Numbered from the stretch's first letter, positions 8,661 to 18,671 are shown. The stretch: 64,000 bases of DNA from Marinilactibacillus sp036039175 (GCF_036039175.1 NZ_JAYXKP010000003.1:218082-282081); one strand, 5' to 3'. Program-made: numbers and translations. The notes: generated by a model not told the origin, from the sequence alone.

Positions 8661-8673
8661 CGTTTAATCAAAA

Positions 8674-8709
8674 CAAAAAATCGTTCAATCAAAATGACTC
8701 GACTGAACG
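8674..8709 (-). terminator. Terminator of ABC permease gene
   Basis: Stem CGTTCAGTC/GATTGAACG followed on the minus strand by ATTTTTTG, just after the permease stop. Confidence 0.75.
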
Positions 8710-8738
8710 ACGTAGATTATCTACTATTTGTTTTTTGA

Positions 8739-11345
8739 TTATATATTCTCTTGTTTCAATCCATCAATGATGGTATCTTTTTTGACTTTGTTACTGGAAT
8801 AGATCATGGCTAGTCCGACGATCACAAACACACTGATAACGGCTATGAAGATAGCAGTCCAGGGCATTTCGAAGGCGAATTGGAATCTGGTACGCCACAC
8901 TTGGTAAAATGCATAGATCATTAGGAAACTAATGGGCAGTCCATATAAGAGTGATTTCAATCCATAAAATAGACTTTCCAGTTGGATCATTTTGGTGAAA
9001 CTTTTTGGTGTCATCCCCATTGACCTCAGCATCGCAAACTCTCTTTTTCTCAGTGAGATACTCGTAGAAATAGTGTTGAAAATCGTAGCGATACAGATCA
9101 GCGTAATCAATACCACAAAGGCATTTGAGAAGACGTATCCTAAGAGAATAATTTGTTCTCCTCGTTGTTTGGCTCTCTGTCTATTGTAGATTGAGAAACT
9201 CGCGCCTCCTGAATCTGCTTGAATATCTAGCAGTTTATTTTCGAGCGATTGTGCCTGATCGCTTTGGTAATAAAATCCTCTTTCGACTAGTTCAGCTTCC
9301 ACTCGTTGATCATCTACCAAGGCGTTGAACACTTCTTCTGAAACGAATACGTTTACCATACCAAGCGTTACATTATTCGTAATCCCTATCGGTGATGTAT
9401 CCGACAAAGCCGCAATTTTCAAAGCAGGTAGATTGAAGTTGCTGTCGGTTTCGAGATCATATATTTCAGGTACGAGTTCATCGTTAACTTCTGCGTTCAG
9501 TGCTTTTGTTTCAACAATATTCTCTTCTCCATCTTCTGTTAAATATTGTATGGTTTCCTGAACAATCATCATTGGATCTTCTGTATTGGTCATCGTCTCG
9601 TATGCCACACCGTTAGAAGCCGCATAGTTTTCCATCGTCTCGGCATCAAGTCCATAAATCGTTATGCCGTAAGGATATTTCCCATCTTCTAGCTGCGCAT
9701 ATACAGCGAGTTCTTCAGCGATTTTGTCTTCCTCAATCCATGATGTACCCGAAATCCAGCTAAGCGCTGCTACTTGTTCGATTTCATCAAGTATTGTAAG
9801 TTTAGCATACAGTTCTGGGCTTATTGGATCTTTTCCTCTCTGCTCTAAAGTGACCTCAACATCGTAGTTCACTCCTTGCTCAAGCAATTGGTTCGATTTT
9901 GACAGACTAGCTGCGAAATAAGTGATTGTCAGAAATAATACGATACTGATACTTAAAGAAAAAACGATTGCCCGGTAACCAGATCGGTTTCTTCTGATAT
10001 TCTTCGAAGCTAGTTCTCCTTCAATACCAAATATTTTACGCAAGATTTTAGGTGTATGAACCGTTTTATTCGATATTTTAATCGCTTGAGTCTGACGGAT
10101 TGCATCGATGGCTGTAATTTCAGACGCTTTCTTCGCCGGTATATAGGTGGAAAGGAACAGCGTACTGATCGAAATAATTAAAGCAATCAGAATTGTCCAG
10201 TAAGAAAAGACAACGCGCAAGCTTTCAGTCGTATCAATTGCTTGTTGGATTAATGTATTGAAGATCAAAAAGGTTAAAGCAATGCCTGTATAGCCAACTA
10301 TGATTCCAATTGGGATACTGACCGCACCAATCAAAGCGCCTTCCCAGAAGACTATCTGGCGTTTCTGACGTTTTGTCGCACCGATACTGGATAACATCCC
10401 AAGTTGTCTTGCCCGCTCTGAAACGGAGATCGCAAAAGCATTATAGATCAGCGATATCGAGCCGACCACAATGATGACGATAACGATGATCGACAAAGTG
10501 ATCAACATATTTCGTGTTCTATCCTGAGAAAGAATCCCATAATATCTTAATAAGTTACCATGCGACCCCACTGATTCAATGCCTTGAGTTTCTGCGAACG
10601 CTGTAATATATTCCGGAGATGCTTGATTTAAGTGGTCCATTACGATATAAGCATCTGTTGTCTGGTCATCCGTAATCATCTGCATATCTTTGTAGGATAA
10701 AAATACATAGCCTGGATTCCAGCTATTTTCAAAAAAAGGTGTTTCCATCATACCGACAATCGTATAAACGGCTGATTTTTCTATAGTCAGTGTTTCTGAA
10801 GCACCTTCATAATTGACGACCTCATCTTCTTGTGTCAACGTTCTAGAAGGATCATCAGAGGGGACTCTCTGTCCCAACTCCATTTCGATGGTATCACCAA
10901 TTTCATACGTAAAAGCATCCTGATTACTAGCAGACTCAGAGATCAATAATTCATTGGACTCTGTAGGTAGCCTTCCTTCTTTTAACTGAATTGGAAATGT
11001 CTCAAAAGCTGTTGCATTGTAATTACGAACTAAAAAATAAGGTCGGTCTGGATTCGTGCTTCCCTCAAACTCTGCGTACCCTTCGTCCTGACTGACTAAA
11101 ATATCTCTTTGCTTTGGATCTTGCTCGATTGCTTCCAGCTGAGTAGCATTGATGTCAGAATAAGAAAAATGCCATTCTCCTTCATTCGCAATTACCTGAC
11201 GCTGCAGGAGATTCATAAAAGAGAGACCTAATGTAATTACACCTGTAATCATCGCGACCGAAATGATCACACCAATCACGGTGATCAAGGAGCGTTTCTT
11301 ATTCAACCATAACTGCTTTATCGCTAATTTTTGAACGATTGTCAT
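8739..11345 (-). CDS. ABC transporter permease, two FtsX domains (MacB/SalY-like)
   Basis: 868 residues. One N-terminal helix (about 18-40) is followed by a large extracellular domain and three helices (about 280-420) forming the first FtsX domain. A second helix-extracellular domain-three helix unit follows (about 465-860). The start overlaps the end of the ATPase gene by four bases, so translation is coupled. With the ATPase this makes a type VII (mechanotransmission) transporter, a class used for peptide-antibiotic defence or lipoprotein/peptide handling. The gene is the last of an operon response regulator, kinase, ATPase, permease. The size fits the two-FtsX family rather than BceB. Substrate unknown; a role in envelope stress is inferred. 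Confidence 0.9.
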   Translation of the reverse strand: MTIVQKLAIKQLWLNKKRSLITVIGVIISVAMITGVITLGLSFMNLLQRQVIANEGEWHFSYSDINATQLEAIEQDPKQRDILVSQDEGYAEFEGSTNPDRPYFLVRNYNATAFETFPIQLKEGRLPTESNELLISESASNQDAFTYEIGDTIEMELGQRVPSDDPSRTLTQEDEVVNYEGASETLTIEKSAVYTIVGMMETPFFENSWNPGYVFLSYKDMQMITDDQTTDAYIVMDHLNQASPEYITAFAETQGIESVGSHGNLLRYYGILSQDRTRNMLITLSIIVIVIIVVGSISLIYNAFAISVSERARQLGMLSSIGATKRQKRQIVFWEGALIGAVSIPIGIIVGYTGIALTFLIFNTLIQQAIDTTESLRVVFSYWTILIALIISISTLFLSTYIPAKKASEITAIDAIRQTQAIKISNKTVHTPKILRKIFGIEGELASKNIRRNRSGYRAIVFSLSISIVLFLTITYFAASLSKSNQLLEQGVNYDVEVTLEQRGKDPISPELYAKLTILDEIEQVAALSWISGTSWIEEDKIAEELAVYAQLEDGKYPYGITIYGLDAETMENYAASNGVAYETMTNTEDPMMIVQETIQYLTEDGEENIVETKALNAEVNDELVPEIYDLETDSNFNLPALKIAALSDTSPIGITNNVTLGMVNVFVSEEVFNALVDDQRVEAELVERGFYYQSDQAQSLENKLLDIQADSGGASFSIYNRQRAKQRGEQIILLGYVFSNAFVVLITLICIATIFNTISTSISLRKREFAMLRSMGMTPKSFTKMIQLESLFYGLKSLLYGLPISFLMIYAFYQVWRTRFQFAFEMPWTAIFIAVISVFVIVGLAMIYSSNKVKKDTIIDGLKQENI

Positions 11346-12025
11346 GAGCGGATCCTCTCGTCTCTGATGATACGTCCATCCTCTATGGCGATAATTCTGT
11401 CAGCCATTAAAGCGATCTCCTCGTCATGTGTGATCATTACTAGCGTCTGGCTGAACGTCTTGTTGAAATGTTTCAGCAACGACATAATTTCTTCGCTGTT
11501 CTTGCTGTCCAGATTTCCTGTAGGCTCATCTGCTAGCATAATTGCTGGATTACTGACGAGTGCTCGACCAATCGAGACGCGCTGCTGCTGACCACCGGAT
11601 AATTGATTCGGTAAATGCGTCCGTCTTTCTTCCAATTTAAGTGACTTTATGATCTTTTCAAACTGTTCCTGATCGATCTTGTGACCATCCAGTAACAAAG
11701 GAAGGGAAATATTTTCTTCTACATTCAAAACAGGGATCAGATTATAGAACTGATAAATCAGCCCAATCTGTCTTCTTCTAAAAATGGCTAGCTGCGTTTC
11801 ATCTAGTTCATAAATATCCGTATCTTCGACCCAAACTTTCCCAGTCGTTGGCTTGTCCACTCCACCAAGCATATGCATCAAAGTAGACTTCCCCGAACCT
11901 GACGCACCAACAATTGCCACAAATTCACCTTTATCTATCGTGAACGACACGTCGTCCAGTGCTTTCACAATCGTTTCACCACTGCCATACTCCTTAGACA
12001 GACCTTCAACCTTTACAATCTCCAT
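11342..12025 (-). CDS. ABC transporter ATP-binding protein (LolD/MacB-type)
   Basis: 227 residues, standard length. Walker A GASGSGKST near residue 40, the Q-loop in IYQFYNLIP, signature LSGGQQQR and Walker B IMLADEPTGNLD are all intact. The ADEPTGNLD form is typical of ATPases that serve FtsX-type permeases. It lies between the histidine kinase and the permease, 85 bases after the kinase, with an inverted repeat in that gap. It drives the neighbouring permease from the cytoplasmic face. Confidence 0.95.
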   Translation of the reverse strand: MEIVKVEGLSKEYGSGETIVKALDDVSFTIDKGEFVAIVGASGSGKSTLMHMLGGVDKPTTGKVWVEDTDIYELDETQLAIFRRRQIGLIYQFYNLIPVLNVEENISLPLLLDGHKIDQEQFEKIIKSLKLEERRTHLPNQLSGGQQQRVSIGRALVSNPAIMLADEPTGNLDSKNSEEIMSLLKHFNKTFSQTLVMITHDEEIALMADRIIAIEDGRIIRDERIRS

Positions 12026-12081
12026 GTTTTTGTCCTCCTCTTGTTCTATGACATTAGTTTACCTGTCGAACATGACTCTCC

Positions 12082-12110
12082 AGTGACTCGATTATTGCAA
12101 TTTAGTCACT
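12082..12110. promoter_or_regulatory. Candidate response-regulator site before the ABC genes
   Basis: Exact inverted repeat AGTGACT-N15-AGTCACT just after the kinase stop and 57 bases before the ATPase start. Its placement mirrors the BceR-type site of the second module, so the neighbouring response regulator may use it to induce the transporter. Inference from position. Confidence 0.4.
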
Positions 12111-13106
12111 TTAACGTTTATGAAACTTTATACTGAACTGCGTGCCCTTTCCAAGTTCGCTTTTCACGTCTAGCGATCCTTGCTGGCTCTCGATAACCGT
12201 ATGCGCCATAGCTAATCCAATTCCGATACTATTTTTTGATGCATTCTTGCCTCTATAAAATCGCTTGAATATATTTGGAAGATCTTCTCTTGAAATGCCT
12301 TTCCCCGTATCTTCAATTAAAATCTCTGTGTAGAGCGGGTTTTCTTTATAGTGGATACTAATGCGACCTTCTGCTGGAGTATGTTCGACACAATTTTTCA
12401 GGATATTGATAAGGGCTTCACTGGTCCAAGCTTGATCTCCTATAAATGTTACGCTGTTTTCCCCCGTTATCAGGAGGTCCTGATTTTTCAATTCAATTGG
12501 AATACGTAGCGGTTCGAGCGACTGTAGAACTAAATCCTCTACAACTATGGTTTCCTTTTTGAAGATGGCAATGCCTGCATCGATTTTGGATAGTTTCAGC
12601 AAAGAACTGAGTAACCAGTCCATTCTTTCCAGTTGTTTTTCAATGTTTCCAGTGAATTCTATCCGTTTTTCTTCAGTGAGATTTTGCTGACTCAAGAGAT
12701 CGATCATAACAAGCATCGAAGTCAGTGGTGTTTTCAGCTGATGTGAAATATCTGACAGTGCATCTGCTAGACGTTTCTTGTCTTGGTTCAAATAATCACT
12801 TTGTTTGGATAGCATCAAGGTCACTTTGTAGATCTCGTTTTTCAAGATACTCAGTTCACCTTCTTGATTGTCTCTTACATCAAGAGAATACTGGCCATTA
12901 CTGATTGTTCTCAAGTAACCTGACAAAGATTCAATTTCCTTATACCGCTGACGATCAAAATAGAGACTGACTCCAATCAAACCACTCATACTGAGCAAAG
13001 CTACAATCCCAGAAAGTGGATTGATCAAAGCAATAATCAGCACACCAATCAAAGCCACACCCATCATACTTAGTAGCATTTTACTTATTCCTTTGTTTCT
13101 GAACAT
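12111..13106 (-). CDS. Sensor histidine kinase
   Basis: 331 residues. Two close N-terminal helices (about 8-48) have almost no extracellular loop, then a HAMP-like linker, the DHp helix with His122 in SHQLKTPLTS, and an ATPase domain with an N-box (NILKNCVEH), DTGKGIS and GIGLAMAH. The short sensor suggests it senses within the membrane or through the partner transporter, as BceS-like kinases do. It lies two bases after the response regulator stop, forming one operon with the ABC genes. Partner regulator: the OmpR-type protein next to it. Confidence 0.93.
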   Translation of the reverse strand: MFRNKGISKMLLSMMGVALIGVLIIALINPLSGIVALLSMSGLIGVSLYFDRQRYKEIESLSGYLRTISNGQYSLDVRDNQEGELSILKNEIYKVTLMLSKQSDYLNQDKKRLADALSDISHQLKTPLTSMLVMIDLLSQQNLTEEKRIEFTGNIEKQLERMDWLLSSLLKLSKIDAGIAIFKKETIVVEDLVLQSLEPLRIPIELKNQDLLITGENSVTFIGDQAWTSEALINILKNCVEHTPAEGRISIHYKENPLYTEILIEDTGKGISREDLPNIFKRFYRGKNASKNSIGIGLAMAHTVIESQQGSLDVKSELGKGTQFSIKFHKR

Positions 13107-13107
13107 A

Positions 13108-13785
13108 TCAGTCCCCTAACTTGTATCCCAGTCCTCTGACTGTTTTAATGACTTGTGGCTTCTGGGCATCTTCTTCCAGTTTATCTCGGATTCTTTTAAT
13201 ATAGACTGTTAACGTATTATCATTCACGAAGTCCCCGGCAACATCCCAGATCCCTTCTAGCAACTGCGCCCGAGATAAAACGTGCCCTTCATTTTGAATA
13301 AAGGTCAGTAAAAGCTTATACTCTAGAGCTGTTAACGCAACTTCTTGGTCGTTTTTGTATACTTTTGCTTCTTGCCTGTTCACTCTGATCTGACCAATCG
13401 TATACCCCGTCAAATCTTCCTGTGGTTTTTGATACCTTCTTAACACAGAATGGATTCTGGAAATCAGTTCTCTTAATCTGAATGGTTTCGTAATATAGTC
13501 ATCTGCGCCCATATCCAGCCCCATCACTACGTTCACTTCTTCTTCTAAAGCCGTCAGAAAAATAACCGGACAGTTACTTTTTTTTCTAATCAGTTTGCAT
13601 AGTTCATAGCCCGTGCCATCCGGTAAGGTAATATCCAACAGACATAGATCAAAGTCTGTTGTTTCAATGGCGCTCCTTCCAGAAGCAACATCATGACAGA
13701 GAACGGTACTAAATCCTTCTCCTTGCAGAGAATATTCCAGACCAGCAGCGATTGTAGTGTCGTCTTCAACGATTAATAGTTGCAT
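13108..13785 (-). CDS. OmpR/PhoB-family response regulator
   Basis: 225 residues. The receiver domain has acidic Asp8/Asp9, phosphoacceptor Asp51 in CLLDITLPDG and the conserved Lys in TKPF. A winged-helix DNA-binding domain follows (about 130-223), ending TVRGLGYKLG. It heads the operon with its kinase and an ABC transporter, so it most likely activates the transporter when the kinase is triggered. The gap between this gene and the bceB terminator upstream would hold its promoter. Confidence 0.95.
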   Translation of the reverse strand: MQLLIVEDDTTIAAGLEYSLQGEGFSTVLCHDVASGRSAIETTDFDLCLLDITLPDGTGYELCKLIRKKSNCPVIFLTALEEEVNVVMGLDMGADDYITKPFRLRELISRIHSVLRRYQKPQEDLTGYTIGQIRVNRQEAKVYKNDQEVALTALEYKLLLTFIQNEGHVLSRAQLLEGIWDVAGDFVNDNTLTVYIKRIRDKLEEDAQKPQVIKTVRGLGYKLGD

Positions 13786-13892
13786 AAGTCACCTCTAAGT
13801 CCGTAATTTTATCGATCATATTCATGCGTCATTCTCACTCATTATACAAATTGCCTATACAATGAACAATCCCTATCATGAAATGGTCAACG

Positions 13893-13958
13893 CGAAAAGA
13901 CACCGCCTCATTTCACTCAGCAAATGAGCTGGTGTTTTGAGGAGGTGTCGCTTTTTTA
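13893..13958. terminator. Terminator after bceB
   Basis: Long hairpin with arms GACACCgCCTCA/TGAGGaGGTGTC and T-runs on both strands, right after the bceB stop codon. Confidence 0.8.
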
Positions 13959-13960
13959 TC

Positions 13961-15970
13961 TTATTCTACAATTTTCAAATAAATTTTCGAGGTGATCAGA
14001 TAGACGATGCCATAAATCAGACTGAATACCAGAGCTACAATTGCAACTGTCCCAGCTAGCAGCGTGTGTGTGATGAGTCCGATAGCAGAAAGCATCTGGA
14101 ACAAAATCGGATACGCAACAATCGTGTGTATAATTGCTACCACAAGTGGCAACAAGAACATCCAAATTACTTGAGAGCGAGTCGCTTTTCTTGTCATTTT
14201 TTTATCGAGCCCAACTTTCTGCATGGCCTGAATTCTTGCTCTATCTTCATATCCTTCAGAGATCTGCTTGAAGTATGTGATCAATACGGTTCCAATAACG
14301 AACAAGAATCCTAAATAGATTCCAAGAAACAAGAAGCCACCTGTGATGTCGTAGTAATTGATTCGGAACTGTTCTCTATTTTGATAAAAAGGAAAGCCAA
14401 GGCTTCTATCTCTGAAAACCTCTGTCATATGTTCAGCGTAGGCCAGTTCTTCTGTCTGTGAACCTGTCGTTGACCATATAATTTCTTTACTGACACTTTC
14501 CGTGAAGTCCGTTAAATATCCATTTATGACACTACGGATAGACATCAAGGTATCCATGTCTGGCAAAACGACTAGAAGTTGATTCATATTTGGACCTGTC
14601 GTAACTAGATAATCCGGTACATCATCCAGTTGATTGATTCTATAATCCACACCTTCAATATCTAAAGTATTACCTGAGATCATTTTTGAAGGATCATCTA
14701 CATAGATAGCGCCATTTTCAAGCGTCAGAGACTGACCGGTTAGCTCGTTATAATCTTGTAGCGTAATCATGACGGTATTAACGTTCTCAACAGCATCACT
14801 TTCTACAGCCTTGCCTGAATAGCGATAAATCAGCTCATCATCGATAATCTGATTATCATAAAAAGACATTTTTGAGTACGACTTCAAGTCTTCGATGTCC
14901 ACTGCGCTATTTTCTGTTTCTTCTCTCACGATATTTAGTAACGGTTCTACTTTGGTCTCTTCAAACTCGGATTCACTTAGATCATCTACATTTGAAACAT
15001 TTAAAGTATTTTCTACTGGAATAGCTAACCTAACCAGATTTTCAGCACTCGTATAAAGTGCTGTCGTTGTAGAGACTGTGATGAGTACCATCGCAGATAA
15101 CAGACAAAGATTTGCCAGACCTGTCGCGTGCTGTTTCATACGATAAAGCATTCCAGAAATCGAGATAAATGGACCTGGTTGATAGTAAAAGTTTTTTCTT
15201 TTCTTTAAAGCTTTTAGAATAATAATCGTTCCTGCATTGAATAAGAGGTACGTTCCAAGCATCACTAATACTACAGCTACTGTAAATAATAATATAGCCT
15301 GAACCGGATCCTTTATGGTTAAAGAAAGGTAGTAACCTGCGCCCATTGAAACCAGTCCAAGGACAAATAAAATCGGCGAGCTTTTCGGTTCTTTTTCTCC
15401 TGATTGTCCACCTTTCAGCAATTCAATCGGATTTGAAAATTGAATGTTCACTACGTTGATTGAGTAAGCGACGATAAAAATGACTCCAAATAACGCTGCC
15501 GTCAATAGTATCGGTAAAATCCCTACTGTGAAGATAAAATTCTGCGGTAAAATCAGAATGAAATCAATGGCATAAAACATTAGCTGGCCTAGTAGTGAAC
15601 CTATAATCAATCCTGTTATTAAGCTGACTGCAAAAGTTATAATCGTTTCGATCGCAATAATCTTAGCAATATGTCCTTTTTCAAGCCCTAAAATATTGAA
15701 GAGCCCGATTTCTTTTTTTCGTCTTTTCATGAGGAAACTATTCGCATAAAGAATAAATACAAGAGAAAAGATCGCTACGACGATGGCTCCGAGTCGAAAG
15801 AGTGGTAATAAAGATTCTCCTCGCTCAGTGACAAAGGAGTTTGTAATCAATGAAGCGATCATATAAAACATTGACACAATTAGCGTAGAAGATACAACAA
15901 AAGGAATATAAACCTGTTTGTTGGACTTCATATTTCGAGTAGCCAGCTTTAAGGCAAGGTTAAATTCCAT
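13961..15970 (-). CDS. bceB: BceB-type ABC permease
   Basis: 669 residues with the BceB layout: one N-terminal helix, more helices to about residue 300, a large extracellular domain (about 310-530) between helices 7 and 8, and three C-terminal helices. An FtsX-like unit is visible near SFLMKRRKKEIGLFNILGL. I place the start at 15968-15970 (MEFNLALKLATRN), because homologues begin this way and a longer frame would run deep into the ATPase gene. It overlaps bceA by 11 bases. The BceAB complex frees lipid-II-cycle intermediates from peptide antibiotics such as bacitracin and also acts as the sensor for its kinase. The peptide it handles here is unknown. Confidence 0.92.
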   Translation of the reverse strand: MEFNLALKLATRNMKSNKQVYIPFVVSSTLIVSMFYMIASLITNSFVTERGESLLPLFRLGAIVVAIFSLVFILYANSFLMKRRKKEIGLFNILGLEKGHIAKIIAIETIITFAVSLITGLIIGSLLGQLMFYAIDFILILPQNFIFTVGILPILLTAALFGVIFIVAYSINVVNIQFSNPIELLKGGQSGEKEPKSSPILFVLGLVSMGAGYYLSLTIKDPVQAILLFTVAVVLVMLGTYLLFNAGTIIILKALKKRKNFYYQPGPFISISGMLYRMKQHATGLANLCLLSAMVLITVSTTTALYTSAENLVRLAIPVENTLNVSNVDDLSESEFEETKVEPLLNIVREETENSAVDIEDLKSYSKMSFYDNQIIDDELIYRYSGKAVESDAVENVNTVMITLQDYNELTGQSLTLENGAIYVDDPSKMISGNTLDIEGVDYRINQLDDVPDYLVTTGPNMNQLLVVLPDMDTLMSIRSVINGYLTDFTESVSKEIIWSTTGSQTEELAYAEHMTEVFRDRSLGFPFYQNREQFRINYYDITGGFLFLGIYLGFLFVIGTVLITYFKQISEGYEDRARIQAMQKVGLDKKMTRKATRSQVIWMFLLPLVVAIIHTIVAYPILFQMLSAIGLITHTLLAGTVAIVALVFSLIYGIVYLITSKIYLKIVE

Positions 15971-16730
15971 CTTGCTCACCTCTATCGAATGAAAACAGTA
16001 AGGCTTTGGAAATTCTATCCATAAATACTTCAGTAGTCTGATCTCCACGGTAAATCTCGTGATAGACTTCGCCGTCGCGAATGAACAAGACACGGTTTGA
16101 ATAGCTTGCTGCTCGAGCACTATGTGTCACCATTAAAATGGTCTGGTTCATTGCATGAATATCTGAAAACAGATCCATCAATACTTCGGATGCTTTCGAA
16201 TCCAGTGCACCAGTTGGCTCATCAGCCAGAATCAGTTTAGGTTTCGTGATTAGTGCTCTGGCTACTGCCGCTCTTTGTTTCTGTCCACCTGAAACCTCGT
16301 AAGGATAGTTGTTGATCAATTGACTGATGCCTAATTTTTCAACAAGTGGTTTCAGCCTGTCTTCCATTTCTTTTACCGGCATCTGTTCCAGTACAAGTGG
16401 CAGTAAGATGTTGTCTTTAAGGGAAAAGTTATCCAGTAAGTTGAAATCCTGAAATACGAATCCTAGTTGTTCTCTTCTGAACTTAGACAGTTCTTTTTCT
16501 TTGATCGTCGTAAGTGGTGTACCCGCCAAAGTAATCTCACCTTCAGATGGTTTATCGAGTGTCGATAGTAGATTCAGCAAGGTCGTCTTACCAGAACCAG
16601 ATTCCCCCATGACTGAAACAAATTCTCCCTCGTTTACTGAAAAATGCACGTCTTTTAATGCGGTCGTTTCTTTAGCGCCTAGTCGGCCTGTATATGTTTT
16701 ACGAATATGTTTTACTTCTAAAAATCCCAT
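15960..16730 (-). CDS. bceA: BceA-type ABC ATPase
   Basis: 256 residues, normal for the family. Walker A GESGSGKTT, signature VSGGQKQR and Walker B LILADEPTGALD are intact. The N-terminus MGFLEVKHIRKTYTG matches BceA-like proteins. Together with the downstream, overlapping permease it forms a Bce-type peptide-resistance transporter. A response-regulator site (16816-16837) lies 86 bases upstream, between the kinase stop and this start, so the transporter genes have their own inducible promoter. Confidence 0.95.
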   Translation of the reverse strand: MGFLEVKHIRKTYTGRLGAKETTALKDVHFSVNEGEFVSVMGESGSGKTTLLNLLSTLDKPSEGEITLAGTPLTTIKEKELSKFRREQLGFVFQDFNLLDNFSLKDNILLPLVLEQMPVKEMEDRLKPLVEKLGISQLINNYPYEVSGGQKQRAAVARALITKPKLILADEPTGALDSKASEVLMDLFSDIHAMNQTILMVTHSARAASYSNRVLFIRDGEVYHEIYRGDQTTEVFMDRISKALLFSFDRGEQDGI

Positions 16731-16815
16731 TGTGTTTTGCCCCTCTCTTTTGTTATACCCATCATATAATCTTCTGCGAGCTGGAGCATTTATCTATTCT
16801 TACGATTTCTCAAGT

Positions 16816-16837
16816 AACCTTACAAATCTGTAAGGTT
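16816..16837. promoter_or_regulatory. BceR-type operator before bceA
   Basis: Perfect inverted repeat AACCTTAC-N6-GTAAGGTT. Its core TTACA-AATC-TGTAA fits the TNACA-N4-TGTAA pattern I recall for BceR-like regulators. It lies upstream of bceA and downstream of bceS, where BceR binds in known modules. Confidence 0.75.
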
Positions 16838-16849
16838 CAAAATCAAGGC

Positions 16850-17851
16850 TTATTCAAATAGGGTCGTTTTCTTTCTGGAGAAGTCAATAATAGCTCGTGT
16901 CCCTTTGCCTAGTTCAGAATCGATGGTCAGGGTGATGTTCAATCTCTCTGTGATTTTCCTTGAAATGAATAAACCAATCCCCGTCGATTTGTCGTGCAGT
17001 CTACCGTTTAATCCGGTGTAGCCTTTTTCAAAAATTTTAGGCAAGTCTTCTTTGCTGATGCCAGTTCCAGTATCTTCGATAATCAGTTTCTGGTCTGGTG
17101 TGGCTGTGATTTTGATGGTGCCAGTTTCCGTGTACTTTAAGCTGTTAGATAGAATCTGTTCAATCAGGACTTGTACCCATTTCTTATCTGATTGGACTAT
17201 AAGATTTGTTGGTTCAAAGTCCAGACTGATTTTGTTGTAGATAAAGAGGATGGCATATTTTTTCAGAACGGAGCGAATAACGAGGTCGATGTCGACTTGT
17301 TCGATTTCCAGTTCCTTACCGGTCTCTTCTAGCTTAAGATAATTTAGGGCAAGGTGGATGTAATCATTGACGTGTATCAATTCTTGCTCCAATTTACGTT
17401 GCTGAGGTGTTTGGTCTTTTTGTTGTTGTAGGATCAAACTTATCGCAGATAGAGGAGTCTTGATCTGGTGGATCCATAAGGAAAAATAATCCATCAATTC
17501 AGATTGTTTTTCTATGTCTGCTTGCTTTTTGCGCAACAAGGTTTCTTCTAGATTCATATAGTTCTCTTCATACATTTCGTGGATGTAGTCACTGGACAAA
17601 AAGGCATCAGTTTTTGCGTACTGGGTCGATTCTGCTCTTTTAACTCTTGCTGTGTAAAGATAAAACTGGATTCCAACTGACAGAATGAATAACAACAAAC
17701 AGATTTGAAAAGCCGTCGTGAACACTCTAGACTCTTGTCGGGTCAAGAAATAAACCGCTCCAAAGACGAGTGTCTGCAGAAAAAAGAGTATGATCTGCGG
17801 ACGCAGATACTTCAAGAAGCCGCGTGTCAAAGCTATTTTATCAGACGCCAT
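16850..17851 (-). CDS. bceS: BceS-type intramembrane-sensing histidine kinase
   Basis: 333 residues. Two N-terminal helices (about 18-37 and 45-66) are joined by a loop of only a few residues, the hallmark of kinases that lack their own ligand-binding domain and rely on the transporter. His128 in WIHQIKTPLSA is the phosphorylation site. The ATPase domain shows the N-box (EQILSNSLKYT), DTGTGIS and STGIGLFISRK. It overlaps the response regulator gene by 11 bases. It signals BceAB transport activity to BceR. Confidence 0.94.
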   Translation of the reverse strand: MASDKIALTRGFLKYLRPQIILFFLQTLVFGAVYFLTRQESRVFTTAFQICLLLFILSVGIQFYLYTARVKRAESTQYAKTDAFLSSDYIHEMYEENYMNLEETLLRKKQADIEKQSELMDYFSLWIHQIKTPLSAISLILQQQKDQTPQQRKLEQELIHVNDYIHLALNYLKLEETGKELEIEQVDIDLVIRSVLKKYAILFIYNKISLDFEPTNLIVQSDKKWVQVLIEQILSNSLKYTETGTIKITATPDQKLIIEDTGTGISKEDLPKIFEKGYTGLNGRLHDKSTGIGLFISRKITERLNITLTIDSELGKGTRAIIDFSRKKTTLFE

Positions 17852-18509
17852 AGCCGGCTCCTTTCTTGGTTTTGATTAGGTCTTCTTTTTCTAGTTCTTT
17901 GAATTTTTTTCTAAGTCTGGAGATGTTGACGGCTAGTGTGTTGTCGTCGATAAAGGATTCGTTTTCCCACAGTCTGGTGATGATCGTTTCTCTGGTGACG
18001 AAGGTACCCTTGTTTCTAAAAAGGAGTTCTAGAATTTGCGTTTCGTTTTTGGTGAGTTCGATGGACTGGTCTCCTAATGTGATGGCAGCCTCTGCCGGTT
18101 TTAGGATGACGTCTTCTACTGTGAGGTAGTTTTCGCTTTCAGCGTAGTCGTAGGTCCGTCTCAGCATAGCTTGGACTTTGGCGATCACAACGGTCAGGCT
18201 AAAGGGTTTTTGAATAAAGTCGTCCGCACCCATTTGGATGGCCATAACCATATCCATATCATCGGTTCGTGATGAGATAAAGATGATGGGCACATCGGAG
18301 CGTCTTCTAATTTCCTGCGTCCAGTGGTAGCCATTAAAGGCGGGCAAATTAATATCCATTAGAACAAGTTGCGGCTGTTCGGCCATAAATGTTTCTAGGA
18401 TAGACTGAAAATTCGTAATGCAAAAGGCTTCATACTGCCATTTTTCTAGTTCTGATTTCAAAGATTCTGCGATGGTCTGGTCATCTTCTACGATCATAAT
18501 CTTTATCAT
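17841..18509 (-). CDS. bceR: BceR-type response regulator
   Basis: 222 residues. The receiver domain has Asp9/Asp10 and phosphoacceptor Asp52 in LVLMDINLPAFNG, with Lys in QKPFS. An OmpR-type winged helix covers about 128-222 and ends KTKKGAGYGV. It is the first gene of the bceRS-bceAB cluster. It is expected to bind the palindrome at 16816-16837 and switch on bceAB when peptide antibiotics are present. Confidence 0.95.
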   Translation of the reverse strand: MIKIMIVEDDQTIAESLKSELEKWQYEAFCITNFQSILETFMAEQPQLVLMDINLPAFNGYHWTQEIRRRSDVPIIFISSRTDDMDMVMAIQMGADDFIQKPFSLTVVIAKVQAMLRRTYDYAESENYLTVEDVILKPAEAAITLGDQSIELTKNETQILELLFRNKGTFVTRETIITRLWENESFIDDNTLAVNISRLRKKFKELEKEDLIKTKKGAGYGV

Positions 18510-18671
18510 ATATGGCTCCTCGTTTTCGCTTAGTTGGATTCAATTTCTGGTAGGCTTTTGTTCATTATACAAATAGCGGTCTAATAGAACAAGGCAGGTC
18601 TAATGCATCTTTGAAAAAGGTCAGTTCTCTCTTCACTGATTATGCTATACTGGCAAAAATGGAGGGAAATA

